Assembly: GCF_917563885.1 (NCBI RefSeq)
Contig: NZ_CAKJTG010000035.1
Location: forward strand, 1-32,957
Direction of reading: 5' to 3'
Length of the DNA: 32,957 bases
Origin: Pseudoneobacillus rhizosphaerae
GTDB lineage: Bacteria; Bacillota; Bacilli; Bacillales; Cytobacillaceae
Of the stretch, positions 24,388 to 31,893 are shown in pieces (position 1 is the first letter of the stretch; every line of letters starts with the position of its first letter). A program made the position numbers and the translations under genes. Below the pieces are notes generated by a model that was not told the origin of the DNA, did not search any database, and was given only the letters and a program-made list of their open reading frames with translations.

Positions 24388-24535
24388 TATTTATTGTATA
24401 GCGTGTCTTTGTTGGCTCTCATTGATTGAAAACCCAACTTAATTTGAAGCTAGAGGCAATATTCATAGAAATGAAGTTGAAAAAGTCTCAGTATGCTTTG
24501 TTTGCAATCGTATTTTTCGATAGAGTAGGAGTTCT
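24388..24535 (-). pseudogene. Damaged second copy of the NERD gene 3' end
   Basis: About 150 bp align base for base with 23132-23280, the last 50 codons of the intact NERD gene. On the minus strand it reads NTIANKAY-stop-DFFNF and then SMNIAS, matching NTITNKAFRDFLLLPSMNIAS. The arginine codon has become TGA, and further changes follow. The similarity continues leftward into array D, so gene end and array were copied together. Confidence 0.8.
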
Positions 24536-24647
24536 ACTACAAACTTAAACAATTCCCTTTTTAAAATTTACAAATATTTCTATACTTTCCGAAACTATCT
24601 TAGGTTTAATTCGTATTGTAGGTAATTACTTCTAAAGGGGGAGTTCT

Positions 24648-25247
24648 ATGCCAGCACTTAACATTGACTCAGACAAATGGACTCAGCGGTTATATGGAAT
24701 CATCGTTATTTTATTTCTCAGCTCTCTTTTCATGCCATTTGTTTTTATTTTTTGGTTACAGGATCTACTTTATCATTCAAAGTCACATTGGGTTTTCATC
24801 GCTCCTTCTACCGCCTATATTTCTTTTTTCATTGGAATGCTTTTGATTCCGATTGCTCTAACCATCCACCTTATTCTTAAATCAAAATCCGAACGGAAAT
24901 GGATTGGCTGGTTGACAGGGCTCCTATTGGTTTGTAGTATCCCGTTTTTTGCATTAGGGGTTTCAACCTATTACTACTTAGATGATGAAGGAATTCATGT
25001 TAATGAGTTAAAGTCCCTAGAGGAAACCGATTATCGTTGGGAGACGATGAAGGAATTGAAAGAGGTTTGGGTGCTGGATAATGGTGTCAGTAGGCTGAAT
25101 GAATATCTCATGATTACGGAAGATAACACGGAAATCAATCTGACGGCCGCTTTTAGAGAACATCAAATAAAAATAAAAACCTATCAAATGCTCGAACAAC
25201 ACCGAATAAAAATCACAAGCAATCACCAAGATTTATATGAGGAATAA
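24648..25247 (+). CDS. Membrane protein of unknown function
   Basis: This 199-residue protein has three membrane segments (about 16-36, 51-76, 84-107). They are followed by a cytoplasmic or extracellular domain (about 108-199) that begins YYLDDEGIHVNELKSLEETD and continues with MKELKEVWVLD. The C-terminal part has the short strand pattern of bacterial PH-like domains, as in the YcxB relatives, but no signature I can name. The ribosome site is GGGGGAG, 5 bases before ATG 24648. A strong terminator follows. I do not recognise the family. Confidence 0.72.
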   Translation: MPALNIDSDKWTQRLYGIIVILFLSSLFMPFVFIFWLQDLLYHSKSHWVFIAPSTAYISFFIGMLLIPIALTIHLILKSKSERKWIGWLTGLLLVCSIPFFALGVSTYYYLDDEGIHVNELKSLEETDYRWETMKELKEVWVLDNGVSRLNEYLMITEDNTEINLTAAFREHQIKIKTYQMLEQHRIKITSNHQDLYEE

Positions 25248-25252
25248 CCATT

Positions 25253-25285
25253 AAAGGACAGATGTATAAAATCTGTCCTTTTCTT
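25253..25285 (+). terminator. Terminator after the membrane protein gene
   Basis: AAAGGACAGAT pairs exactly with ATCTGTCCTTT around GTATAAA, then TTCTTG. The convergent GGDEF-EAL gene ends 12 bp further on and may share the stem. Confidence 0.87.
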
Positions 25286-25296
25286 GATTCTTGCTA

Positions 25297-27750
25297 TTAA
25301 AAGAATTTATGTTCAAATTCATCAATCGAACATGGTTTTCCAAAAAGAAACCCTTGTATCTGATGACAATTTTGTTCTTGTAGAAATAATAGTTCTTCCA
25401 CGGTTTCTACACCTTCTGCAACCACTTCTAATTTGAGATGCTGAGCCATTTTGATCATCGCTGTGGTAATCGGTGCATTTTCAGATTCACCTGAAATATT
25501 CCGAATAAAGGAGCGATCAATTTTAATCCCATTCAACCTAAACGATTTTAAATAATTAAAAGAGGAATAGCCTGTACCAAAATCATCAATATAAATTTTG
25601 ATTCCCAAGTCCTTTAATTCATTTAAGGTTTGAATAATATACTCCTCATTCCTCATTAAAGAATTTTCCGTGATCTCGAATTCTAGCCATTTTCCTTCGA
25701 TTTGATAATAATCTAATAGCTCACGGACTTGATTTGAAAAGCTTTTTTCTAAAAAACGTTGAGAGCTAATATTGACGCTTATCGGTACTAGACGTATTCC
25801 TGCCTCCTGCCAAGCTACTAATTGTTCACACACTCTTTTTTTCATCCATTTTCCTATAGGAATAATTAAACCAGTTTCTTCTGCAAGCGGAATAAACTCG
25901 CCTGGTGAGACCAATCCCAACTTTGGATGATTCCAACGAATGAGCGCTTCAGCACTGACAATTTTACCTGTTGAAGAATTCACTCGTGGTTGAAAATGAG
26001 CAATAAACTCATTGTTCATAATTGCTTTACGTAAATCTCTTTCTAAGTAAAACGATTGAGAACTTCTAACTTTCATAGATGGAGAATAGACCTGATACAT
26101 ATTTCGACCTTGATCCTTTGATCGGTACAAAGCAATATCTGCATTCCTCATTAAATCATCAACATTTGTACCGTCTTTAGGAAAAATACTTATTCCAATA
26201 CTAGCCGATACTACAAGCTCAAAGTCATCAATATGAATAGGAGTAGTTAAATTTTCCAATAGACCTTTAGCCGTTTCAATCGCTTCCTCAGAATCTGCTA
26301 TGACAGGACAAAGAATCATAAATTCATCTCCACCCATACGCGCTACAAATTGTTTTTCCATATTAATACTTGCTAGCAGACGAGATGAAAGTTGTTCGAG
26401 TAGTCGGTCACCAATCGAATGTCCAAGTGTATCATTAATATTTTTAAAGCGATCCAAATCAAAAAAAAGAACGGCTAGCTTTTGCTTCTGACTCCTAGCA
26501 TGAATTAACGATTCATGTAGCTTTTGTTCCATCCATCTTCTGTTAGGAAGCTTTGTTAATTCGTCATGATGAGCTAAATAGGCATTTGTCTCCTGAATCA
26601 TCTTTTGTTCTGTAATATCTTTTCCTATAGAATAAACACCTATAATTTGTTTATCAACGATAATCGGTAGAAAGGTAATATTTAGAAATAAATTCCTTCC
26701 GCTTTTATTTAGCATAACGATATCAAAATTTTGTGGGTTACCCTGAAGCGCTTTTTCAAAACAATCATTCCTGATATCTTGATATTCTTTTATAATCATC
26801 GCTTCAGTCGAGTTATCAGGCAACTTTGAGCTTAAAGATCCAAATAATTCTACAGCCTTAGGATTCATATCGATGATATTATTACTCGGATCGTAGGTGA
26901 TTACAGCATCCTGACTATGTTCAAAAAGAGACTGATAATGTTGTTGGTTTTCTTGAAGTTCTCTTTGGGTCGATCGTAGCTCATTCTTCATCGCTTCCTG
27001 TAATTCCATTTCCATTTTGACTCTTTGCGTAATATCCGTCCGAATACTTATATATTGGTATGGATTTCCTTTATCATTCAAAAAAGGAACAATGGTCGTA
27101 TCAACCCAATACAAACTGCCATCCTTAGCTTTATTTTGAATTTCACCCTTCCAAATTTGGCCAGATCCAATCGTTTTCCACATATCTCGAAAAAAACCTT
27201 TGGAATGATGACCAGAGTTGAGGATTCGATGATTTTGGCCAATAAGCTCTTCCTCATTGTACTTAGATAACTCGCAAAATTTATCATTGATGGACATAAT
27301 GGTTCCTTGATGATCCGTAATCGCAATGATTGCAGAAGCATCTAAAGCCAATTTAATGTCGGTAAGCTCTTTATTTAAATGACTAATTTTTTCAATGCCT
27401 TTTTTATTTTCATCGAGATCTTGAGCAATTATAATATCAAATGAACCTTGACCAAACGAAAGAGAGTGCGTATGAAATCTCAACGGAAATGGTTCCTTAT
27501 TTCCCCTTATACCAATAACTGAGATTGCAGCACTATCATTGCTCTTGTCTATTTGGTAATGAGGCATAAGCTTATAGATTGACTGACCCATTTGTTTTTC
27601 ATATTTTACATTAAAAATTCTTTCGGCAGTAGGATTCAGATACATGATGTTCCCTACATGATCCACGACTATGATACTATCAGATAATTTAGTAAATAGG
27701 TGGATAAATTGCTCTTGATGTGTAAAATGTAGAGAAGCATGTGAACTCAT
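25297..27750 (-). CDS. Cyclic di-GMP signalling protein, PAS-PAS-PAS-GGDEF-EAL
   Basis: This 817-residue protein starts at ATG 27750 with GCGGAGG upstream. Three PAS sensor domains lie at about 10-110, 130-245 (with a PAC tail: YQYISIRTDITQ) and 265-380. The GGDEF domain has the intact motif GGDEF at 473-477, so it can in principle make c-di-GMP. I see no RxxD inhibitory site before it. The EAL domain has EAL at 601-603 with EITEN, DDFGTGYSS, KIDRSFI and VAEGVET, so phosphodiesterase activity is also possible. No transmembrane segment is evident, so sensing is cytoplasmic. Its product could act on the riboswitch at 17.3 kb. Confidence 0.93.
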   Translation of the reverse strand: MSSHASLHFTHQEQFIHLFTKLSDSIIVVDHVGNIMYLNPTAERIFNVKYEKQMGQSIYKLMPHYQIDKSNDSAAISVIGIRGNKEPFPLRFHTHSLSFGQGSFDIIIAQDLDENKKGIEKISHLNKELTDIKLALDASAIIAITDHQGTIMSINDKFCELSKYNEEELIGQNHRILNSGHHSKGFFRDMWKTIGSGQIWKGEIQNKAKDGSLYWVDTTIVPFLNDKGNPYQYISIRTDITQRVKMEMELQEAMKNELRSTQRELQENQQHYQSLFEHSQDAVITYDPSNNIIDMNPKAVELFGSLSSKLPDNSTEAMIIKEYQDIRNDCFEKALQGNPQNFDIVMLNKSGRNLFLNITFLPIIVDKQIIGVYSIGKDITEQKMIQETNAYLAHHDELTKLPNRRWMEQKLHESLIHARSQKQKLAVLFFDLDRFKNINDTLGHSIGDRLLEQLSSRLLASINMEKQFVARMGGDEFMILCPVIADSEEAIETAKGLLENLTTPIHIDDFELVVSASIGISIFPKDGTNVDDLMRNADIALYRSKDQGRNMYQVYSPSMKVRSSQSFYLERDLRKAIMNNEFIAHFQPRVNSSTGKIVSAEALIRWNHPKLGLVSPGEFIPLAEETGLIIPIGKWMKKRVCEQLVAWQEAGIRLVPISVNISSQRFLEKSFSNQVRELLDYYQIEGKWLEFEITENSLMRNEEYIIQTLNELKDLGIKIYIDDFGTGYSSFNYLKSFRLNGIKIDRSFIRNISGESENAPITTAMIKMAQHLKLEVVAEGVETVEELLFLQEQNCHQIQGFLFGKPCSIDEFEHKFF

Positions 27751-27814
27751 AAAAACCTCCGCTTTTGAATTTAGATTATGACTACAAGTGACATTTCGAC
27801 TAGTACTAAATGAC

Positions 27815-27830
27815 TAGGAATTTATTCCTA
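27815..27830. promoter_or_regulatory. Palindrome upstream of the GGDEF-EAL gene
   Basis: TAGGAAT-TT-ATTCCTA is a perfect two-fold repeat about 65 bp before the start codon. It could be an operator. No clear sigma-A promoter was found with it. Confidence 0.4.
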
Positions 27831-27888
27831 TTTTGATAATATACACTTTTGTTCGGAAGGAAACCAGAACTTTTTAAATTATTTTGAC

Positions 27889-28000
27889 AAATTGTTTGTC
27901 GAATGTAGATAATTCAGTAAAAACAGTTGATAAGTTTCTAGAAATGGTTGATATATCGGGGAAAACAGTCGAAATAATAACAGAAATCGTTGATAAAAGT
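27889..28000 (+). repeat. 21-bp repeat array E (GTTGATAA family)
   Basis: Cores start at 27906, 27927, 27948, 27969 and 27990, all 21 bp apart. The fourth is degenerate (TCGAAAT). The head at 27890-27914 (ATTGTTTGTCGAATG...) is nearly the same as the outer ends of arrays F and G. It fills the gap between two minus-strand genes and stops at a terminator hairpin. Confidence 0.85.
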
Positions 28001-28002
28001 AA

Positions 28003-28037
28003 AATCCAGAGCTCGGGTGCTCTGGATTGGTTTTTTT
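28003..28037. terminator. Bidirectional terminator below the AmiS/UreI gene
   Basis: AATCCAGAGC pairs exactly with GCTCTGGATT around TCGGGT. AAAAGTAAAA lies on the left and GGTTTTTTT on the right. On the minus strand it ends the transporter operon. Confidence 0.82.
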
Positions 28038-28081
28038 CTCTAAAAATGAACTAGTTAGACTGCACTTGCACCACTAATTTT

Positions 28082-28711
28082 CTAGCTAGCTGACCGATAG
28101 CTAATGGAAAGTTCTTTTTTTAGAGAATGATTTAATATAAATGGCATCAAAACAAAAGAGATAATGGACACTGCTAAAACGATGATCCAGATTTGAACGA
28201 CAATTGGATTACTCCACACCCCTACAAAATAAAGCAACGCTGGAATCGTTAACGTTACCCAAGATTGAACAAGCGCAACATAACCAATATAACGTTCAAT
28301 TTTCTTGTTAAGCGTATTGGATAAGAAGAATAGGAACCATAATAATACCCACATTCCCCATGTTAAACCATTCACAACATCATGAAATTGAACAAATGAT
28401 GTAACCGAGTAGACAACCGCAACAATAGACACCCATAGACAGAACCAACCAAGCCCATTACCTTCGAGATTTTTTAATACCGTAATCCCAAAAAATAAAT
28501 AGGTTAAGCCAAATAAAAATATAGGAGCACTATTATAGAAATCCAAATTCGTTTGATCAGAAGTAAGGATGATACAAAAAGGAAGAAACATTTGAATTAT
28601 CCCGATAAATAGATTAAAGTAACCTACACTTTTCGCTTCTGCCTTGCCGAGTAACAATAAGCTATTTAAAAATAATACGGAACCGGATAGAAATAAAGCT
28701 ATATTTCCCAT
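28082..28711 (-). CDS. AmiS/UreI-family urea or amide channel
   Basis: This 209-residue protein has six membrane segments. The opening LFLSGSVLFLNSLLLLGKAE and KSVGYFNLFIGIIQMFLPF are typical of the AmiS/UreI family, as are the later LTYLFFGITV and NLEGNGLGWFCLWV. UreI of Helicobacter is a proton-gated urea channel, and AmiS moves short-chain amides. No urease or amidase gene is in the window. It sits 40 bp behind a NupC-type gene and is probably cotranscribed. That pairing suggests nitrogen salvage from nucleosides or ureides, by inference. Start ATG 28711 follows GAGGAGGG. Confidence 0.85.
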   Translation of the reverse strand: MGNIALFLSGSVLFLNSLLLLGKAEAKSVGYFNLFIGIIQMFLPFCIILTSDQTNLDFYNSAPIFLFGLTYLFFGITVLKNLEGNGLGWFCLWVSIVAVVYSVTSFVQFHDVVNGLTWGMWVLLWFLFFLSNTLNKKIERYIGYVALVQSWVTLTIPALLYFVGVWSNPIVVQIWIIVLAVSIISFVLMPFILNHSLKKELSISYRSAS

Positions 28712-28751
28712 ATTACTTGTCCCTCCTCAAAAATAACAAAAAGCCATTTTC

Positions 28752-29933
28752 TTATAACACAACACTAACAATTACGGCAGATAGAACGCTAACTAAAGTT
28801 GCACCATATAAAAGTTTCAAACCAAATTTCGCGACTGTGTTCCCTTGTTTTTCATTTAAGCCCTTTACAGCACCAGCAATGATACCAATAGATGAGAAGT
28901 TTGCAAAGGATACTAGAAATACGGAAATAATCCCTAATGTACGAGCGCTAAATTCCTCTTGAACCTTTGTTAAATCGATCATCGCAACAAACTCATTTGT
29001 AACAAGCTTCGTAGCCATAATTCCACCAGCTTGGACCGCTTCAGCCATCGGAACTCCCATAATAAATGCTACTGGCGCAAAGATATAACCAAGTATTTCT
29101 TGGAAGGAAATACCGAAAATTAAATCAAACACATTGTTAACAGCAGCCATTAAAGCAACGAAACCAATTAACATCGCACCAACAATAATCGCTACTTTAA
29201 AACCGTCCAGAATATATTCGCCGATCATTTCAAAAAAGGTTTGTTTTTCTTCGTCCTGTATAACAAGAATATCTTCATTTTCTTCCACTGTATATGGATT
29301 AATAATGGAAGAAATAATAAATCCACCAAATAAATTAATCACAAGTGCCGTCACCACATACCTTGGCTCAATCATCGTCATATACGCACCAACAATGGAC
29401 ATTGATACGGTAGACATCGCTGAAGCACATAATGTATATAAGCGATGTGGTGGCAACTGGCCAAGCTGTTTTTTAACGGTAATAAATACTTCTGATTGTC
29501 CCACCATCGCAGATGCCACAGCGTTATAAGACTCTAATTTCCCCATGCCATTGATTTTGCTCAACAGTAAACCAATTGCTTTCATAATAAAAGGAAGAAT
29601 TTTGAGGTGTTGAAAAATACCAATTAACACGGAAATGAACACGATTGGAAGTAACACATTTAGGAAAAATGGCATTTGCCCTTCATTCGCAAGTCCTCCA
29701 AAAACGAACGAAATTCCCGTTGCTGCATATTCGAGAATTTTGCCAAAAACATCGGCAATCCCTTTAATTAAAACTAGTCCAAATTTTGTATTAAGTAATA
29801 AAAAGGCTAATAGTACTTGAATAACAACCATAAGAATAATCGGCTTCGTTTTAATTTTTTTCCGATTAGTGCTCGCTACGAAGGCAAGCGCAAAAACAAC
29901 TAATAGACCAATGATGGCAATAATGTATTTCAT
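28752..29933 (-). CDS. nupC: NupC-type concentrative nucleoside transporter
   Basis: This 393-residue protein of the CNT family has the same length as B. subtilis NupC. It has about nine to ten membrane segments. Family marks include [18 protein letters not shown], the core motifs [21 protein letters not shown] (read from about 127) and [11 protein letters not shown], and the second repeat [15 protein letters not shown] with [10 protein letters not shown]. It imports nucleosides with protons or sodium. Start ATG 29933 has GGAGGAAAT upstream. It is the first gene of a probable two-gene operon with the AmiS/UreI channel. A promoter and a DeoR-like site lie upstream. The symbol marks the family; paralogues with different base preference exist. 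Confidence 0.88.
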   Translation of the reverse strand: MKYIIAIIGLLVVFALAFVASTNRKKIKTKPIILMVVIQVLLAFLLLNTKFGLVLIKGIADVFGKILEYAATGISFVFGGLANEGQMPFFLNVLLPIVFISVLIGIFQHLKILPFIMKAIGLLLSKINGMGKLESYNAVASAMVGQSEVFITVKKQLGQLPPHRLYTLCASAMSTVSMSIVGAYMTMIEPRYVVTALVINLFGGFIISSIINPYTVEENEDILVIQDEEKQTFFEMIGEYILDGFKVAIIVGAMLIGFVALMAAVNNVFDLIFGISFQEILGYIFAPVAFIMGVPMAEAVQAGGIMATKLVTNEFVAMIDLTKVQEEFSARTLGIISVFLVSFANFSSIGIIAGAVKGLNEKQGNTVAKFGLKLLYGATLVSVLSAVIVSVVL

Positions 29934-30046
29934 AAGATTTCCTCCACTTTGTTGTAGTTTTTCTTTGATGACTTAAAGGAATTTCTGGCTGTGCTTGTTT
30001 GTTTTTGTTAAGGGCTTACATTTTAGTTAACAACCTTTCAAAAGTA

Positions 30047-30100
30047 ACTATAACACAAATTATGAACAAATGTTAAAACACTTTTGAACAAAATTCGAAA
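30047..30100 (-). promoter_or_regulatory. nupC promoter with a possible DeoR-type operator
   Basis: On the minus strand TTAACA (30071-30076), 18 bp and TATAGT (30047-30052) form a good sigma-A promoter. Just upstream lies TTTGAACAAAATTCGAAA (30083-30100, plus strand). This resembles the B. subtilis DeoR site (ATTGAACAAAATTTCAAT) that controls dra-nupC-pdp. Outside this, the 440-bp gap holds no gene I can see. Confidence 0.55.
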
Positions 30101-30303
30101 TAAAAATTTACCATTTTTTAAATTCACACTTAGTTTGTTGAGAACGCTAACAAAATGACGACTTTTTGAGAAGTTTTCTGAAATTTTGTAAAGTAAAGAA
30201 AGAGATATTGTTCTTTCTACGTGATAAATTGAATATTGATGGGGTATCTAAAAAGAGGTCGTTATTGTTGTTCTTCTATGTAATTTTCGAAAGGGCGAAT
30301 GAC

Positions 30304-30342
30304 GAAAAAAAACAAAAAAGCCGCCCATAATTGAGCCGCTTT
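30304..30342 (-). terminator. Terminator of the acidic protein gene
   Basis: On the minus strand AAAGC-G-GCTC pairs with GGGC-G-GCTTT around AATTAT with one mismatch, followed by a long T-rich tract. Confidence 0.7.
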
Positions 30343-30373
30343 GGTTTCATTCATTAATTTTGATATCATATAA

Positions 30374-31072
30374 TTATTGATATTCATCCATACTACTCAT
30401 CTTATCCATATGACTAGCAATCATCGCGATAATAGTCCCAGCTTCTTCCTTACTGAAAATAAAGTTCGTCTCATCCTTCAAAATCTCATCTTCATCTGTC
30501 CAAATTCGATTGGTCCTCTTCAAGACCCCGTCACCAGTTTCAGGAATAATTCCGAATTGATACGTGATTTCCACTTCATTTTCCTCAAAATAAGCGGTTA
30601 CTTCAGGCGTTTCCCATTCCACATCAATATCCTCGTAGATGACATCATCTTCCTCTGCATCACTGTCCAAATAAACGATATTGCCATCGTCCTCATCCTC
30701 CACATAGACTACAGCAGAATCTGTATAATCATCCGCATATGAAACTTCAGTCATATCGCCATTCATGTAGTCATGGAAGCTATCATGAACTACTTCAACA
30801 ATATCCTCAATATCAGGTAAAATCATCTTGCTGAGATGTCCGAATTCTGGGTCAACCGTTTCAACATAGAACTCTTCGTTGCTTGGGTCAAAAAAGAGAC
30901 TGCAAAAGTATTCTCTCTCAGAGTCATCTTGAATTTCCGTGTAAAATTCAATTCTTGGGTGCTTTGCACCTCGTTCAGTAGTCATTTGACCAGTTTGATC
31001 GTACTTATCACAAATTGACTCTAAGCTATCCTGCAGTTCCCCAACCACTCTGTCAAACCATTCTAAAGACAT
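30374..31072 (-). CDS. Acidic protein of unknown function
   Basis: This 232-residue soluble protein is very acidic in its middle (about 118-160: VEDEDDG, DSDAEEDDVIYEDIDVEWE). The N-terminal half is structured (MSLEWFDRVVGELQDSLESI, then YFCSLFFDP and FYVETVDPEFGHLSKM). The C-terminus has ITYQFGIIPETGDG and a helical end FIFSKEEAGTIIAMIASHMD. I do not recognise a family. The layout (compact N-domain, acidic linker, C-domain) recalls immunity-like or chaperone-like proteins, but no partner toxin is adjacent. Start ATG 31072 has GAGAGGTGG upstream. Base composition is like its neighbours. Confidence 0.7.
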   Translation of the reverse strand: MSLEWFDRVVGELQDSLESICDKYDQTGQMTTERGAKHPRIEFYTEIQDDSEREYFCSLFFDPSNEEFYVETVDPEFGHLSKMILPDIEDIVEVVHDSFHDYMNGDMTEVSYADDYTDSAVVYVEDEDDGNIVYLDSDAEEDDVIYEDIDVEWETPEVTAYFEENEVEITYQFGIIPETGDGVLKRTNRIWTDEDEILKDETNFIFSKEEAGTIIAMIASHMDKMSSMDEYQ

Positions 31073-31238
31073 AAAATCCCACCTCTCAAGGTTATCGCTA
31101 ATTATCTTACCCTTTTTTGGAATTATTTTTCATGTTAGTTAGTGGGAAAACATGGTGGTTTTTAGCAAATCACTTTCATTAGGGGCAGGTCCGGTTATTA
31201 GGGTAGCAATTTTGCAGTTACTCAAGAGGGGGCAAGCG

Positions 31239-31336
31239 GAATTGTTTGTCGAAAGTTGATAATTTGGGTGAAACGGTTGATAAATGGGCAGAAAGGGTTG
31301 ATAAAATCACAGTTTGGTTGATATCCTATTGATAAA
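31239..31336 (+). repeat. 21-bp repeat array F (GTTGATAA family)
   Basis: Cores start at 31256, 31277, 31298 and 31318 (steps 21, 21, 20). A further TTGATAAA at 31329 is out of phase and forms the end of the NERD fragment. The array lies directly 3' of that fragment. Confidence 0.85.
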
Positions 31337-31574
31337 AAATGAAGGAATAATTCATGGTGAAAATTAGAGTGTCGATTCGAGAGGTAGACGTGTCACTTTT
31401 TCGGAGGAGAGTGCTTAAATGGTAATCGAGATTCTTTTCACCAATATAACCTGAGTAATACGTTCCATGTTCATTTTTAATAATGGGTAGTTTAGGGTGA
31501 TGGGCGTCAAGTCGTGGTATTAACGCTTCACAAAATGGCACTTTTAATGGAATTTGGCGTGGTTTTTTAATCAA
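31326..31574 (-). pseudogene. Truncated NERD-domain gene
   Basis: The 82-codon frame starts at TTG 31574 with AGGAGGA upstream, the same start type as the intact NERD gene. It reads HHPKLPIIKNEHGTYYSGYI and GEKNLDYHL, matching HPKLPIL.GDY and GYWGEKRLDEFL. A gap of about 16 residues follows, then IDTLIFTMNYSFIFYQ, where the intact protein has IDTLILTPFFVLILESKN. The frame stops there, so the catalytic E-x-K and the zinc ribbon are lost. The last residues are encoded by repeat sequence of array F. It differs enough from the 23-kb gene to be an older paralogue. Confidence 0.75.
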
Positions 31575-31696
31575 TTAGATTCCTCCTACTTGAGATAAGT
31601 AGAATTTCCATATTTCCAGTAAAATCCCTGTTGAAAGTGGCCACTAATTTTGACAATTTTTCGAACAATCAACCGTGATTTAGCTCCTCAAGAGTT

Positions 31697-31804
31697 TTAT
31701 CAACCGTTATTTCAACTTTATCAACCGCCCCCCCCTGCTTATCGACCCTTTCCCTCTTTTTATCAACCATTCCCCGATAATTATCAACTTTCGACACACA
31801 ATTC
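31697..31804 (-). repeat. 21-bp repeat array G (GTTGATAA family, inverted)
   Basis: On the plus strand the TTATCAA cores start at 31697, 31718, 31739, 31760 and 31781, all exactly 21 bp apart. The third is TTATCGA. A run of nine C residues lies in one spacer (31727-31735). The head is on the right at 31779-31804. It lies between the NERD fragment and the ATP-grasp gene, so its orientation is opposite to array F. Confidence 0.88.
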
Positions 31805-31893
31805 AAGAGTGTTAATTTAATAAAAGAAGATATATCCCACTAACATGAAGTAAAATAGGAGCAGAAATATTTTTACAAAAAAGGAATGATCCT

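Larger units (their letters stand above)
31239..31804. mobile_element. Putative 566-bp inverted-repeat element carrying a NERD fragment
   Basis: Positions 31239-31264 and 31779-31804 are inverted copies of 26 bp with one mismatch (GTTTGTCG against GTGTGTCG). Each is followed inward by a 21-bp repeat array, F on the left and G on the right. They enclose a truncated NERD gene with its own ribosome site. No transposase is present. I see no target-site duplication outside the ends. It may be a non-autonomous element or the product of an inverted duplication. Confidence 0.6.

Noticed and set aside
29934-30373. Purine riboswitch ahead of the nucleoside transporter
   Set aside because: None of the conserved purine aptamer junction sequences is present. 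Control by a promoter and a DeoR-like site explains the region better.
2093-31804. Arrays A-G as CRISPR arrays
   Set aside because: Cores are 8-13 bp and the variable parts only about 8-13 bp, far below CRISPR repeat and spacer sizes. No cas genes are present, and cores vary within an array.
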